Positions 8,052 through 16,331 are shown, counted from the stretch's first letter. The stretch is 64,000 nucleotides of DNA from Desulfonatronospira thiodismutans ASO3-1 (GCF_000174435.1 NZ_ACJN02000001.1:1043658-1107657), one strand, 5' to 3'. A program made the numbers and translations. The notes: generated from the letters alone by a model not told the origin.

Positions 8052-10400
8052 CTATTTCATATTCTTCCCGAATACGGTGTCCTTGGCCTGCTGGAATTCT
8101 TCAGGATAATTAGCCTTCAGGAATGCCGTCTGATAAGAAATCATGGCATAAGCAATACTGTGGGCTTTCAAGTATCCATATGGACCTGCTTGCTTCATCA
8201 TATCAAAGATCTGCTCTGCTGTTTTAACAGGAACATTATTTTTTTGCATTGCGCCTTTTATAAACTTTTCTTTCTGCTGTATCAGCGCTTCGGGCTTCTT
8301 CCCGACCAGGTTTTTTGCCAGTATTTCAGCATCTTCAAGGGAAAATCCAGCAATTTTATGAGCAATTGTCATCACCTGCTCATGGTAGATTATCATGCCA
8401 TGGGTTTCCTTAAGAATATCCGCCAATTCAGCATGAGCATACTCAGCCGCAACCCGACCATGCCTGCGCTTAATAAAGTTACTCAGCATTCCGCTCACCA
8501 AAGGGCCCGGCCTGTAAAGGGCAAGCATAGCTGCCAGGTCTTCCAGACGCTCTGGCTTTAATTCCCTCAGGTATTGCCGAAAACCATCGCCTTCCAATTG
8601 GAATGCCCCGTCTGTGTGACCCTGCTCTATAAGGACAAAGGTCTTTGCGTCATCTAATGGCAGACTATCCATGTCTGGAGCTTGTTTTTGGCTGGCTTTG
8701 ATCAGATCCAGGGTGCGGCTAATCAGGCTCAGATATTTCAGGCCCAGCAAATCAAACCCTGGGAAGCCCAGCCTTTCCAGGTCGTTATAGTCATATTGAG
8801 CAATAAGTTCATGGTTTCTGCCCCTGTATAAAGGCAGATAATCCTGTAAATTTTCATTGGATATCACTATTCTTGCCGCATGGCTGGTAATATGACGTAT
8901 CAACCCCTCAAGCCTTGTGCAGATATCAAAACACCTCTGCATCTTTTCATTGTCATTCATTATGCTGCGCAAAGCTGGTTCCATTTCCATGGCTTTACTG
9001 ATGGTCATGCCCGGTTCCTGGGGAATAAGCTGGATAATCCGTTCTGCCTGTTCCGGACTTATTCCTATAACCAAGCTCACATCTCTGAAAACTGTTCTGG
9101 CTCTCATGCATATAAAAACAGAAATGTATACCACACTGTTCTGACCGTATTTTTCAAACACATAATCAAAAACTTCTTGCCGGCGCTCCTGACATAAATC
9201 CACATCAATATCCACAACACCTGCTCGTTTAGTATTACAGAATCTTTCAAAATGAAGTTTATGCAGAATCGGGTCAATGCCGGTAATCCCAAGGGCATAA
9301 GCTGTCATGCAGCCCGGAGCTGAACCCCGGCCAGGCCCAACAGCGATACCCCTGCTCCTTGCCCACGCAACATAGTCATAAACCACAAGAAAATACCAAG
9401 ACTTGCCTTGTTCGCAGAGAATTTTCAATTCTTTATCAAGCCGGGTGAAATATTTTTCCCTGTCAACTTTGTAAGGCAGAGTGGCCAGCTTTTCATCAAG
9501 GCCGTTGAGGGCCAGAGCAGTAAGTTCCTTATCAAGGGTATCTTCAATAGTCGGCTTATATCTTGGCAGGTGTCTTTTCGGGGAATCCAGATCAAGGTTG
9601 CATTGCTCAACGATTTTGTGGACATTTTCCAGGGCGGTGGGACAATAGGAGAACTCCTTTTCCATTTCTTCAGGTGACTTGAAATACAGCTCTCTTGTGT
9701 CCAGATTATCCAGGTCTTGTTCATCAAGACGTTCCGCATTTTTGATGCACTTTAATACTGCATGTGCTTCAGCATCCTGGGGAGTGAGATATCTGCAATC
9801 ATTGGCAGCCACAATGGGCAAGCCTGTCTTTTCGGACAGTTCCATCAATCTGTCATTAACCTCTGCCTGTTCATTATATCCGCTTGCCTCAAGCTCAAGA
9901 TAAAATCTGTCCGGATAAATCCGGGCATATTGCATTGCTGCTTCAAGGCCTTGATCAAAACCTTTTGCCCGAAGCAGATACTGGACCTCTCCTTTCAGGC
10001 AGGCTGAAAGAGCAATGATGCCGTCTGAATATTTCTGAAGCATATCCTTATCCACCCGGGGCTTGTAGTAAAAACCCTGCAACCAGCCGGCACTGACCAG
10101 TTTGACCAGATTATGGTATCCACGCAGGTCCATAGCCAGCAGCACCAGATGATAATTGAATTTGTCCCGGTCAGTAACTTTTCCGGGAACCAGGTTGATC
10201 TCACAGCCTATGATGGGCTTTATGCCGTATTCCCGGGCCGCTGAGTACAATTTCATGGCCCCATAAAGGTTGCCGCTGTCAGTAATGCTTACAGCAGGCA
10301 TTTTATACTCAGCAGCTTTGGAGCAAAGCTCCTCAATCCTTATGCATCCTTCAAACAGACTGTATTCGGTATGACAGTGCAGATGTGCAAATTCTGACAT
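8052..10400 (-). CDS. Short DNA polymerase III alpha subunit-like protein
   Basis: 782 residues, against about 1,100-1,200 for replicative DnaE. The N-terminal PHP domain begins 'HLHCHTEYSLFEG'. The palm has 'VGPGRGSAPG', the catalytic pair 'VDIDVDL', and the third aspartate in 'FDLLGLK'; fingers follow to 'SYQTAFLKANYPEEF'. The protein then stops: the HhH DNA-binding, OB-fold and tau-binding domains are missing. All residues I can check in the polymerase site are intact and there are no internal stops. A GGGAGGT ribosome site precedes the ATG. It ends 16 bases from the convergent WYL gene with no terminator. It may be a dedicated accessory polymerase or a recently truncated second dnaE copy; it is unlikely to be the replicase. 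Confidence 0.7.
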   Translation of the reverse strand: MSEFAHLHCHTEYSLFEGCIRIEELCSKAAEYKMPAVSITDSGNLYGAMKLYSAAREYGIKPIIGCEINLVPGKVTDRDKFNYHLVLLAMDLRGYHNLVKLVSAGWLQGFYYKPRVDKDMLQKYSDGIIALSACLKGEVQYLLRAKGFDQGLEAAMQYARIYPDRFYLELEASGYNEQAEVNDRLMELSEKTGLPIVAANDCRYLTPQDAEAHAVLKCIKNAERLDEQDLDNLDTRELYFKSPEEMEKEFSYCPTALENVHKIVEQCNLDLDSPKRHLPRYKPTIEDTLDKELTALALNGLDEKLATLPYKVDREKYFTRLDKELKILCEQGKSWYFLVVYDYVAWARSRGIAVGPGRGSAPGCMTAYALGITGIDPILHKLHFERFCNTKRAGVVDIDVDLCQERRQEVFDYVFEKYGQNSVVYISVFICMRARTVFRDVSLVIGISPEQAERIIQLIPQEPGMTISKAMEMEPALRSIMNDNEKMQRCFDICTRLEGLIRHITSHAARIVISNENLQDYLPLYRGRNHELIAQYDYNDLERLGFPGFDLLGLKYLSLISRTLDLIKASQKQAPDMDSLPLDDAKTFVLIEQGHTDGAFQLEGDGFRQYLRELKPERLEDLAAMLALYRPGPLVSGMLSNFIKRRHGRVAAEYAHAELADILKETHGMIIYHEQVMTIAHKIAGFSLEDAEILAKNLVGKKPEALIQQKEKFIKGAMQKNNVPVKTAEQIFDMMKQAGPYGYLKAHSIAYAMISYQTAFLKANYPEEFQQAKDTVFGKNMK

Positions 10401-10636
10401 GGTTCTACCTCCCTTTGCGCTTAGACAACATTTTGATTCTGGCGGTTTTATGGTTTGAAAAAAGCATAAGTGCTCAGGACCTTTGGTATTGACTACCCAG
10501 CCAGCATTTATTCACTGAGAAAAAATCCATTGCTTCCTTGCTTGGGGCTGAGTATAACAGGCAGGTATGACAAAAGTGGTCATATTAAGATTTTTTTTGA
10601 AGAATTATTGCTCAAAACTTTTAGACTGGGGTTTTG

Positions 10637-11014
10637 ATGAATATTATCAGTTCCTCCGATATGGAGATTTACCGGAAATCCGCCAGAAAAAGGCTGCAGG
10701 CTCTCCGTGAAAGCAGGCGCATCCGGCATGAACATGCCTGGGATGTGGCTCGCAGGGCTGCATCTCTGTTAAGAGAGCACTTTGCAGCTTCTCGTGTTGT
10801 AGTGTTCGGTTCCCTGTTACGTCCGGAAGTGTTTGATGAACGTTCTGACGTGGATCTGGCGGTCTGGGGAGTGGCAGATGAAAAGTACCTCCGGGCGGTG
10901 GCCGCAGTAACCGCCCTGGACAAAGAAATCAGTGTGGACCTGATCAAGATGGAGCCAGGACTTCAGAGCAATACTGCCATCAGCAGTCAGGTAGAAACGG
11001 GAGTGGAGATATGA
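10637..11014 (+). CDS. MNT-type nucleotidyltransferase antitoxin
   Basis: 125 residues from the ATG at 10637. It has the minimal nucleotidyltransferase signature: 'VVVFGSLLRP' (G-S at residues 58-59) followed by 'SDVDLAV' (D-x-D at 71-73). The family (MntA) neutralises HEPN ribonucleases, in characterised cases by AMPylating them. The stop overlaps the start of the HEPN gene in an ATGA, the usual layout of these pairs. The N-terminal 40 residues are basic and helical, longer than in the smallest MNT proteins. Confidence 0.75.
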   Translation: MNIISSSDMEIYRKSARKRLQALRESRRIRHEHAWDVARRAASLLREHFAASRVVVFGSLLRPEVFDERSDVDLAVWGVADEKYLRAVAAVTALDKEISVDLIKMEPGLQSNTAISSQVETGVEI

Positions 11015-11505
11015 AACTGGAGACCGGCTCTTACCAGGCCCTGGCGGGAAGACTGCAAATGAGGATACAGGATTTGGACCTGGTGGTGCAGCGGATTGCC
11101 CTTTTGATGACAAAGGCTGAAGAAACCGCTGATGATGGCTACCTGGACGGAGTGGCCCTCAATCTACACAGCTTTTATACCGGGATGGAATCCTGCTTTG
11201 AGGAGATTGCCCGCACAATTGATGGGGCTTTACCTTCCGGATCCAATTGGCATCAGGAATTGCTTCAGCAGATGTCCGCCGACTTGAGGGATTTGCGTCC
11301 TGCGGTTATCAGGCGCAGTACCAGAGATTGCTTAGACGAGTACCGGGCTTTTCGCCATCTGGTCAGAAACGTCTACACCTTCAACCTCAAGCCGGAAAGG
11401 CTGAAATATCTGGCTTCAGATGCAGGGACATGTTTTGAAGACTGCAAGCAGGATATAGAGAGTTTTTTAGGCTTTCTACGAGCTTTATCTCAACAATCTG
11501 ATTAG
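11011..11505 (+). CDS. HepT-like HEPN ribonuclease toxin
   Basis: 164 residues, all-helical, translationally coupled to the MNT gene by a four-base overlap. The region 'EYRAFRHLVRNVYTFNL' (about residues 110-126) is the conserved patch of HepT-like proteins and contains the arginine/histidine cluster expected for the RNase site, although the textbook R-x(4-6)-H spacing is not exact. The pair is probably a toxin-antitoxin or abortive-infection module acting on RNA. It follows a 236-base gap from dnaE and is likely transcribed alone with its antitoxin. Confidence 0.65.
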   Translation: MKLETGSYQALAGRLQMRIQDLDLVVQRIALLMTKAEETADDGYLDGVALNLHSFYTGMESCFEEIARTIDGALPSGSNWHQELLQQMSADLRDLRPAVIRRSTRDCLDEYRAFRHLVRNVYTFNLKPERLKYLASDAGTCFEDCKQDIESFLGFLRALSQQSD

Positions 11506-11710
11506 CAGCTTGCAAGTATCACCACAGCGACACTTTATTGAAAATGAAAGGGGACTGATTCTTTTGCTGCCGTGTAGTCCGGCTGTTTTGTGGTTTGAGG
11601 TCGGCAAAAGTGCCTGTCCCCAGTGGCCGATGACGCTCCGCATAAGCGGCTGGCAATAGAGCTTAGCCGATAGCCTTGCCAAGTTGATGGGGTTATGAGC
11701 TTATTTCGTA

Positions 11711-11846
11711 ATAGTTTAGCTATTTACATGTTGCACGGGGACTGGCTCTCCCAGCCCTTGATTTATTAAGTCTGTGTTTTACATCAACAACAAAACAAGG
11801 GCTGGGGTGCCTGTCCCCTGCTTTCCTTAGAAAAGGGCTAAACTAT
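11711..11846. repeat. 136-bp palindromic mini-element
   Basis: The ends ATAGTTTAGC (11711-11720) and GCTAAACTAT (11837-11846) are perfect 10-bp inverted repeats. Nested inside is a second pair: GGGGACTGGC and CCAGCCCTTG on the left face CAAGGGCTGG and GCCTGTCCCC on the right. The arrangement is MITE-like. The element abuts the stop codon of the nuclease gene that follows; its last base is the first base of the TCA (stop on the minus strand). The bases upstream (11506-11710) hold more GGGGACTG/CCTGTCCCC-type repeats and no gene I can support. Confidence 0.55.
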
Positions 11847-12865
11847 CACCTTATTTCAAGGTACGTATTCAACTCCTTTGCTAAGTTTTCAGCCTCATCT
11901 TTTGAGAGATATGGAACCTTAATTGTCCGAGCCCAGAAAAAACTCATTCCTGTAATTTCAGAGACCATCCCAAACGGCATAGCCTTTATAGTTTGTCCTT
12001 TCTTTGGAACTGGTGTGATGAATTCAACATCCCGATAAGAAGTTGCGTCGTCCGGTGAATTTATGCTGCCCTTCTTAACTCGGCCGGCAGCGACAAGACC
12101 TGTCCATCTGTGTGAAAAGAAAACGATATCACCGGGGTAAACGTATTCAACAAACCGTTTCGCACCCCCAAAGGCAGCCACCCGATTATTTTCCATCATG
12201 TACCAAATTGCATCCTCGTCCCAGCTCCTGTTGGTATCGAACAATACTCCCTTTTCATGACCAGGATTAATATGGCGATCATAAGGTAAGGTGAAAAACT
12301 CGAAATATTTCTCATCATTTATTTCATAAATTCTATACGGAAGAAACTTGATTGAAATGCCTTGATGTTTCCAGTAATCAACAGCATTGATCAGGTTATC
12401 GTCAGCGGCACTGCCAATTATGATCAGATGTTGTTTTTTGTTCAGTTCCTTTGCATCTAAGGGCTGCTCAAGCTTGAATGCCTCCTTATGCGCCAGGGGC
12501 AAGTCGCTGCTACTGTTGGAGTACTGGTTGAATTTTTGCTGAAGCGTAGAAAACGTCCATTGTCCTGCATCTTGTGCATATCGCAAAGCTTGATAAACGG
12601 CTCCTTCGCCTGCCGCACCCCCCTTTAATTCAAAAATAATGAGTTCACCTTTTTTGTTTAATGCGTAAATATCAGCTTCAGATTGATATTGTCGTTCCTG
12701 GAATATTGGCATTAAGCCGCCATCTTCAAAAAGAATATCCAGAATGCTCTCAGCAATTAGCTCCTCCAGGTCTTTTTCTAAACTACCAAAGCTTGAAAAA
12801 TCCTTGAATGCTACAGGGTCTATTCTGTCGAAATTACCGTGGGTTGATCGTAGTTTGTATAGCAT
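11846..12865 (-). CDS. NucS-like nuclease with PUA/EVE-like C-terminal domain
   Basis: 339 residues. An N-terminal helical segment ('LEELIAESILDILFE') and 'EADIYALNKKGELIIFELKG' form the acidic and E-x-K strands of a NucS/DUF91-type PD-(D/E)XK fold (about residues 30-90). Residues 215-330 ('YPGDIVFFSHRWTGLVAAGRV' region) have the beta-rich pattern of a PUA/EVE-like domain, a fold that reads modified bases. The combination suggests a modification-dependent nuclease, which is inference. The start is supported by AAGGAGGAGA upstream. The stop codon lies at the edge of the palindromic element at 11711-11846, so the 3' end may have been trimmed by that insertion. Confidence 0.55.
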   Translation of the reverse strand: MLYKLRSTHGNFDRIDPVAFKDFSSFGSLEKDLEELIAESILDILFEDGGLMPIFQERQYQSEADIYALNKKGELIIFELKGGAAGEGAVYQALRYAQDAGQWTFSTLQQKFNQYSNSSSDLPLAHKEAFKLEQPLDAKELNKKQHLIIIGSAADDNLINAVDYWKHQGISIKFLPYRIYEINDEKYFEFFTLPYDRHINPGHEKGVLFDTNRSWDEDAIWYMMENNRVAAFGGAKRFVEYVYPGDIVFFSHRWTGLVAAGRVKKGSINSPDDATSYRDVEFITPVPKKGQTIKAMPFGMVSEITGMSFFWARTIKVPYLSKDEAENLAKELNTYLEIR

Positions 12866-13212
12866 TGGTTATCTCCTCCTTTTTAAACTTGAGATTTCAA
12901 ATTTCCTGGCTCTTTGTTTCTGGTTGTAAGCTTTTCATCCGGGCGGCCCGGGACTGAACCTGCGAGTAACTGTCTTTAAAGTGGAGCCTGCATCCTGCAG
13001 GCTATTTAATGCCAGGCGGCTGGAAGCCGCCTCCACATTTTGTGATGGAAAAAACAACGAAACAGACTCAGCCTTGGATTTTGCAAAGGATTGTCAATAT
13101 ATCAGTAAGAACCACATGCTCAAGATTCACTTTTATCACAAAAAGTTGGCTGCATGCTTGGCAGTATGATCAATAACCCACAACCATTTCTCCATCCCTG
13201 ATTATTATATTT
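12866..13212. other. Intergenic region with a REP-like hairpin
   Basis: No gene supported. Bases 12979-13036 form a hairpin unit: GTGGAG and CTCCAC are the outer arms, with inner palindromes GCCTGCATCCTGCAGGC and GGCGGCTGGAAGCCGCC. This looks like a REP/BIME unit of the type common in Desulfobacterota intergenic DNA. Confidence 0.45.
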
Positions 13213-13397
13213 CTGCTTCCTGACCACTGATTCCTGACTCTTGTCCCCTGCCCCCTGATTCCTGTCTCCTGATCCCTGATCCCTGTCTCCTGATCCCTGA
13301 TCCCTGTCTCCTGATCCCTGATCCCTGTCTCCTGACTCCTGTCCCCTGTCTCCTGTCTCCTGTCCCCTGATCCCTGATCCCTGTCTCCTGACTCCTG
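13213..13397. repeat. Degenerate heptamer tandem repeat
   Basis: About 185 bases made of 7-base units alternating between TCCCTGA, TCCTGAC/TCCTGTC and CCCCTGT variants, with higher-order 21-base blocks such as CTGATCCCTGATCCCTGTCTC. The open frames across it are repeat artefacts, giving arginine/glutamine/glycine-rich peptides. There are no spacers, so it is not a CRISPR array. It separates the nuclease region from the CARF-like remnant. Confidence 0.85.
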
Positions 13398-13520
13398 CCC
13401 ATTACATATTTTCAAATTGATTTTGAAAAATACCATTTCTATTCCGTAATCATAATACAGCATCAAAAAATACAACCTGAGCACAAACCCAGGCTGAAAC
13501 TTTTCAGGTGGTGTTGTAAT

Positions 13521-13921
13521 ATGAATAACGTTCTGGTCTGCCTTTGTCACAATAATCATCGCCATATTGCCGGGATTATCCATCTAATTGGATTAAATCC
13601 TGATCATTCCCAGCTGCCTCTAAGAGTTCATATTGTGTGCACCGCAGCAGGATTCAGTCTGCTGAAAAATTCTATTTTTACAGATAATGATGGATGGCTC
13701 TGGGAATTAAGAAATAGTTTTCCAAATGATAAAATTTTGATCTCACATGAAAATATCCATTTAATTCAACAAGGAAACAGAACTGTTCATGACATCTCAT
13801 CCAAAGACAGTTCACAAGCCGCAGCCGAAGCAATTCATTCCCTGATCAATAATCTTTGCAGCACAAAACAAGGCCGGATCTATTCAGTCATGTCTCCAGG
13901 AAATATGATCCCTTGTTCTTT
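13521..13921 (+). pseudogene. Truncated CARF-like (NE0113-family-like) protein
   Basis: The first 134 codons of a longer frame. The layout resembles the CRISPR-associated NE0113 family (TIGR02584): an opening strand 'NVLVCLCHNN', then 'LRVHIVCTAAG', then 'NIHLIQ...VHDI' and a helix 'AAAEAIHSLINNL' before 'IYSVMSPGNM'. That family has a CARF/Rossmann fold that binds cyclic oligoadenylate. From 13922 the frame runs into the end of the RAYT element, so the remaining codons to 14117 are not native and the C-terminus is lost. No cas genes or array are in the window. The family call rests on motif order only. Confidence 0.4.
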
Positions 13922-13944
13922 GGGGTCGGACCTAACCATCATCC

Positions 13945-14821
13945 TTAAATATCAGGATAAATATCCCAAAATAGCCTATTTTCGGAGCTTAGAAGCCCCA
14001 TTTTACCCTCAAAAACATCATTGTAAGCCGATACAGGTTCTTTCAGTGCGTACATCCCTGACTTGCCTACTTCATGAACCCTGCGGCCGCAAGCTCTGCC
14101 GCCAAGCATTTCCTTGACCTTTTCGACAAAATCTTTGCAGCCCACTGCAACACCTTCAGTCCAGTCGGCTTGCCTTGGAGTTCTCTCATCCAATGTTGTC
14201 TGAACCCATCCAGACTAAATCCCTGATAAACCATCATCGATATCCAGGAGTTTTTGCAAGAGATCCCTGTTGATAAACCGGCATCTTTGCTGGGGCTCGA
14301 CTATTTCAGGGTATCCCCCGTGACTCCACTCATTGGGATGCTTAACCACTCTGGACCTGACCATATTCAAGTCTATATAGACCAGACATCGAACAAGGTG
14401 TTCATCAACATCCACTGCTGTAGCGTGATACCTGTCTTCCCAGAAAGCCCCCTTACGCTTCTTCCTTTGATTGTATTCCTGGCCTGTCCTGCCAGCTATC
14501 AATTGTAGCGATCTGGGTATAGCATCTTTGTCTTCATGACCGTGTACCGGCAAGTGAATATGACCTGTCCCGTTAAATTTTTACCCCGTGAAGCTTTCTT
14601 TTGCTTTACTGGGGCCGAAGGACAGCGCAGCGCATTTAACTGGGATTCGAGGTAACCGTATAGTTCAATACCTGTAGCCCATACCTTTTTTTGGCTTCAA
14701 ACAACCATTTTACCCATGTGCTACGGTCCTTGGCGAATTTAAGCAAGAATTCCTTTTTATGGCATCTATGGGTAATATGCCATACATGATCAGGCAAAAA
14801 ATATCTGTTGGCTCTGGGCAT
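13945..14821 (-). pseudogene. REP-associated tyrosine transposase (RAYT), broken
   Basis: The N-terminus 'MPRANRYFLPDHVWHITHRC' and 'YGLQVLNYTVTSN' are typical RAYT (Y1_Tnp) motifs. The HUH motif follows as 'HIHLPV', but an 82-base insertion (14563-14644) separates it from 'TSN' and shifts the frame. Downstream 'GAFWEDRYHATAV' and 'YIDLNMVR' hold the catalytic-tyrosine region. An in-frame TAG at 14215-14217 then interrupts the C-terminal domain ('WTEGVAVGCKDFVEKVK' to 'ENRLFW'). RAYTs are HUH single-strand transposases that mobilise REP hairpins. With two independent lesions this copy is inactive. Confidence 0.85.
14563..14644. repeat. 82-bp palindromic insertion inside the RAYT HUH motif
   Basis: Its ends are near-inverted repeats: TCCCGTTAAAT on the left against ATTTAACTGGG on the right. 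Removing it joins 'TSN' directly to 'HIHL', restoring the expected RAYT motif. It is too short to encode anything and looks like a REP- or MITE-type insertion. Confidence 0.6.
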
Positions 14822-14946
14822 ATTTGCTTACAACTGGTTTTTGAGCATCGAAATGGGCGTTCTAAGGCCAATTTTAGACTATATAGAGGATATTTATACA
14901 ATCAACTCAATAACTTGATTAGGTCCGACCCCAAATCTTCCTGATT

Positions 14947-15371
14947 CCGGTCTTTTTTCCAGTGAATATTGGGCTTGTCCCGGAGAATGCCTGCCCCCTT
15001 TTTGCTAAAGCGGGCCTGCCCCGCAACCCAATAAAGAAAAGAGCTTTTTTGACAGGATTAACAGGATTAAGAGATTGATTAAGAGAAAAATTATTTTGTC
15101 CTGGCCGGAAGCCAGGCCAAAAAGTTATCCTGCGGAACGTGTCAATCCTGTTAATCCTGTCTAAATTTCTTGTTTTTTGTGACAGGGTTTCTACGATAAG
15201 TCACTAACGTCGCCTATGGTCATGAAGGGGCGGATGTTCAGACGGACACCATCGTTGAGGTCCGGGTTCCAGCCTATGGGCTGTTTTTCAAGGGGTTTCC
15301 AACGGACAAATATATCGTATGGATTTTCTCCCTCGAGTATCAACTCAAGTTTCTTTTTCAGGCTCTCTGCC
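14947..15371 (-). pseudogene. Duplicated 3' fragment of pglX, split by an E2 element
   Basis: Bases 14947-15008 match 22661-22722, and 15205-15371 match 22720-22886, both in pglX, at roughly 90-95% identity. The two halves were once continuous: pglX reads TTTTTGCTGACGTCGCC where the copy has TTTTTGCTAA, then a 199-base element, then CTAACGTCGCC. The fragment encodes about 75 residues near the pglX C-terminus and cannot function alone. Its upstream end is fused in frame to an ADP-ribosylglycohydrolase start. Confidence 0.85.
15005..15207. repeat. E2 element, copy 1
   Basis: Starts CTAAAGCGGGC followed by a short hairpin and GCAACCCA. Ends TTTTTTGTGACAGGG, then GATAAGTCACTAA. Both boundaries are known exactly because the flanking pglX duplicate shows the unoccupied site, and CTAA is present at each end. 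The interior holds a long palindrome, GACAGGATTAACAGGATT (15051-15068) paired with AATCCTGTTAATCCTGTC about 80 bases later. There is no coding capacity. The ends are not inverted repeats of each other. Confidence 0.7.
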
Positions 15372-15553
15372 AGGCACAGGGCCATGGAGGTATCATCAGT
15401 CCACTGGCCCGGACGCAGATTAAACGGTCCTCCCCCGACCATATCTCTGAGTGGTTCAAAACCGCCCCTGGGCATGAACTCTACAGTGGTGCCCACGGCA
15501 TCACCGGCAGCCAGGCCTGCAAGGCAGCCCCGGAATCTGTCTTGTGTGGTCAT
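15191..15553 (-). pseudogene. Chimera: ADP-ribosylglycohydrolase N-terminus fused to pglX C-terminal fragment
   Basis: Codons 1-60 are the start of a DraG/ARH-type ADP-ribosylglycohydrolase: '[20 protein letters not shown]' and the metal-binding 'WTDDTSMA'. After 'LCLAESL' the frame switches into the PglX duplicate ('[20 protein letters not shown]') and then ends in the E2 element. The junction falls where both parents encode A-E-S-L, a microhomology of about a dozen bases. The protein lacks most of the hydrolase and should be inactive. The parent differs from the complete family member at 32240-33013. Confidence 0.85.
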
Positions 15554-15622
15554 GATTAATCAGGAGATCCAATATATATTATTACGTGTATCTGAGCCAG
15601 GCTACAGCCTCACTCTTTGGAT

Positions 15623-15706
15623 TTATAAGCGATTTTTTTGCCCTGTGTAGTAATTAATAGCATCATCAAGCTCCATATCAGCCGGCGGTAAAAGATGAAC
15701 GTTCAT
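15623..15706 (-). pseudogene. Truncated ParE/RelE-type toxin
   Basis: A 27-codon frame, 'MNVHLLPPADMELDDAINYY' and a few residues more, which is the typical beginning of a ParE/RelE-family toxin. It overlaps the antitoxin stop in an ATGA (15703-15706), the normal layout of such pairs. A TAA at 15623 ends it after the first helix. The remaining two-thirds is gone, replaced by sequence leading to the chimeric hydrolase start. Confidence 0.6.
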
Positions 15707-15915
15707 TTTTTATATCTTTGCCTGATTTCGTTCATACTTACAGGATTTATCCTGCCTTCTTTATAGGCTTGATAACGCCGCTCCGACTCTTCAATCCATT
15801 TTTGTTCTACTTCGGGGTCGGGTTTGTCCAGGCTGTCAAAAATAAACTCGGCTAAACGCACTCGCTCAACTTCATTGAGTGCCAGAATTTTTTCTTTTAT
15901 TTCTTTTGTAACCAT
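15703..15915 (-). CDS. Addiction-module antitoxin (TIGR02574-like)
   Basis: A 70-residue acidic protein with the family signature 'ILALNEVERVRLAEFIFDSL', followed by 'EVEQKWIEESERRYQAYKEG'. These proteins pair with ParE/RelE toxins encoded immediately downstream. Here the toxin is only a 27-codon stub, so the antitoxin is an orphan and may serve as an anti-addiction factor or simply be decaying. AGGTTCAC precedes the ATG at 15915. Confidence 0.7.
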   Translation of the reverse strand: MVTKEIKEKILALNEVERVRLAEFIFDSLDKPDPEVEQKWIEESERRYQAYKEGRINPVSMNEIRQRYKK

Positions 15916-16074
15916 GTGAACCTCGATTAATTTTCAAGACAAGATTTTGATTGCACAATAGTCTTTCTCTTGATGGATACCTGAAAAAAACTGGGCCTAA
16001 AAAGTGATGGTTTCCTTATTTTCCCATGTGTCAGGATAGATGTCGCCTCGGAGAATAGACGTTTAGAACTGCTT

Positions 16075-16166
16075 TTTCCACATCAAAATGGCGGTTCTAA
16101 GACTCAAAATCAAGCAAAAAACGAGCTCTTATCAAATATTTTCAATATATTGGCTGGGTCCGCCCC
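16075..16166 (+). repeat. Solo RAYT-type REP
   Basis: Resembles the right arm of the RAYT element: it has AATGGCGGTTCTAAG against AATGGGCGTTCTAAG, an AT-rich middle, and the end GGGTCCGCCCC against GGTCCGACCCC. It has no gene. It lies downstream of the BREX operon. Confidence 0.5.
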
Positions 16167-16187
16167 GAACAACAAACTTATATCATC

Positions 16188-16271
16188 CTACGACAGATTG
16201 GATTTTATCTTCTTCTCAGCGTCAAAAAGAATCCTTTCCAGGTGCTCATTTAATTCATTATGATCCATCAT
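16188..16271 (-). CDS. 27-residue ORF after brxL
   Basis: An ATG at 16271 has a near-perfect ribosome site (TAAGGAGGT) and encodes 27 residues, opening 'MMDHNELNEHLERILFDAEK', before a TAG at 16188. It follows brxL by about 60 bases on the same strand and is directly upstream of a REP. The strong ribosome site argues for translation. It may be a small protein or the surviving start of a longer gene cut by the REP. I recognise no family. Confidence 0.35.
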   Translation of the reverse strand: MMDHNELNEHLERILFDAEKKIKSNLS

Positions 16272-16331
16272 ACCTCCTTATTCGGCTATAAGGTATGTTT
16301 TTTTGTGATGTGTTGTAATAATGAATGAACA

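Larger units (their letters stand above)
13922..14932 (-). mobile_element. Complete RAYT/REP element
   Basis: A 1,011-bp unit bounded by perfect inverted ends, GGGGTCGGACCTAA (13922-13935) and TTAGGTCCGACCCC (14919-14932). Beyond the perfect 14 bases, about 80-100 bases at each end remain alignable in inverse orientation (ATAAATATCC, then TAAAA, then TTAGAA..CCCATTT, then CTCAAAAAC). These are REP-like arms around a REP-associated tyrosine transposase gene. The element interrupts the CARF-like gene. No clear target duplication is visible. Confidence 0.75.

Noticed and set aside
13213-13397. Possible CRISPR array
   Set aside because: The repeat unit is a 7-base heptamer with variants and no unique spacers; no cas genes are near. 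It is a simple tandem repeat.
13170-13583. Minus-strand open frames rich in Gly/Arg/Gln/Asp
   Set aside because: They are translations of the heptamer tandem repeat and show no protein-like composition outside it.
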